A DNA stretch of 41,596 bases. Source: Myxococcota bacterium. GTDB lineage: Bacteria; Myxococcota_A; Polyangia; Polyangiales; Houyiibacteriaceae. The stretch lies in the NCBI GenBank assembly GCA_025453555.1, contig JALOQC010000198.1, positions 1 through 41,596 on the forward strand, in the 5' to 3' direction. The notes under the pieces were generated by a model. The model had not been told where the DNA came from. It made no database searches and worked only from the letters and a program-made list of their open reading frames with translations. This document shows, piece by piece, positions 41,242-41,596 of this stretch; the first letter of the stretch is position 1, and every line of letters begins with the position of its first letter. The position numbers and the translations under genes were made by a program.

Positions 41242-41596
41242 ATGTCGCGAGGCGATCCGCTCTTCATCTTCCGGCTCTGTCCGGTGGTCTTGGATCTGCT
41301 CGGTCCTCACCCGCAGGACCACGCGGCGCTCTTGGCGAGCTGCGGCCTGCCCGAGCGCGCGGCGTCCGGGACCATCACCGCGCCGCTCTCGCGCATACGC
41401 GAGCTCATGGACGAAGCGGCATTGCGACACGACGCGCCCTTCGGGCTCGCGCTCGCGCTCGCGGCGCCGGAGGGCACCTACGAGACCGCGGAGCTCTTGG
41501 TGCGCACGGCGCCCAACCCCCGCGTCGGCCTCGGCGCCCTCGCGCGCTACGCCGCGCTCATCAACCCCGTGGGGTGCTTCGAGCTCCGATCGGCGA
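41242..41596 (+). CDS. AraC-family transcriptional regulator, N-terminal part (cut by window edge)
   Basis: From the ATG at 41242 the frame stays open to the window end and gives 118 residues. They resemble the N-terminal arabinose-binding-like domain of OruR/ArgR-type AraC regulators (PF12625): LLASCGLPERAA, ITAPLSRIRELMDEAALRHDAPFGLALAL, TAELLVRTAPNPRVGLGALARYAALINP. The DNA-binding helix-turn-helix domain would be beyond the edge. The adjacent intergenic gap (41127-41241) has no obvious motif. Target genes unknown. Confidence 0.75.
   Translation, partial: MSRGDPLFIFRLCPVVLDLLGPHPQDHAALLASCGLPERAASGTITAPLSRIRELMDEAALRHDAPFGLALALAAPEGTYETAELLVRTAPNPRVGLGALARYAALINPVGCFELRSA

Overview
This is a roughly 70% G+C bacterial chromosome segment. 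Several traits suggest Myxococcota, probably Polyangiales/Sandaracinaceae: many Gly/Ser/Asp-rich lipoproteins, a TIGR04563-type ribbon-helix-helix protein, a thrombospondin type 3 repeat lipoprotein, CpaA/TadE-type pilin genes and strong C/G third-position bias. That placement is an inference from gene content and composition. I saw no rRNA, tRNA, CRISPR array, phage or insertion sequence.

Layout. 1-365 is the 5' end of a minus-strand MoxR ATPase. hemL and rpsT follow, then a sulfatase-superfamily lipoprotein; related dispersed repeats sit directly after hemL and after the lipoprotein gene. arsM is coupled by a 4-base overlap to a SigZ-like ECF sigma factor, and both proteins end in Cys clusters. 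A convergent lipoprotein/SDR block leads to an unusual SWIM-ATP-dependent DNA ligase-WGR protein, a cyclic-nucleotide-binding protein, a LuxR-type regulator with a probable N-terminal frameshift, an alpha/beta hydrolase, a small RHH protein and a CtpA-type protease.

15.3-20.9 kb is a compact Tad-like operon: two tiny Flp-like pilins, a CpaA prepilin peptidase, three TadE/TadG-like pseudopilins, a bitopic protein and a lipoprotein. No Tad ATPase, secretin or platform gene is in view. 21.1-24.5 kb is a translationally coupled chain mlaF-mlaD-thyA-folA in which every junction is a GTGA overlap. thyA lacks about 23 bases and is frameshifted. The threonine-degradation pair kbl-tdh follows.

27.4-41.6 kb holds a coiled-coil membrane protein, a nucleotide-transporter-like membrane protein, a small secreted protein that looks frameshifted, the TSP3-repeat lipoprotein, a histidine kinase preceded by a small membrane protein, a hydrolase lipoprotein, a repeat-bearing membrane protein, a TPR lipoprotein, a small lipoprotein, an E2-like acyltransferase lacking the usual catalytic His, a membrane M28 peptidase and the start of an AraC-type regulator.

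A striking feature is the number of unrelated short tandem arrays (14, 15, 18 and 63 bp units) and dispersed intergenic repeats. The best candidates for unusual biology are the SWIM-ligase-WGR fusion, the reduced Tad-like cassette and the dispersed repeat families. Three probable frameshifts (LuxR-type gene, thyA, small secreted protein) could be real mutations or assembly errors.
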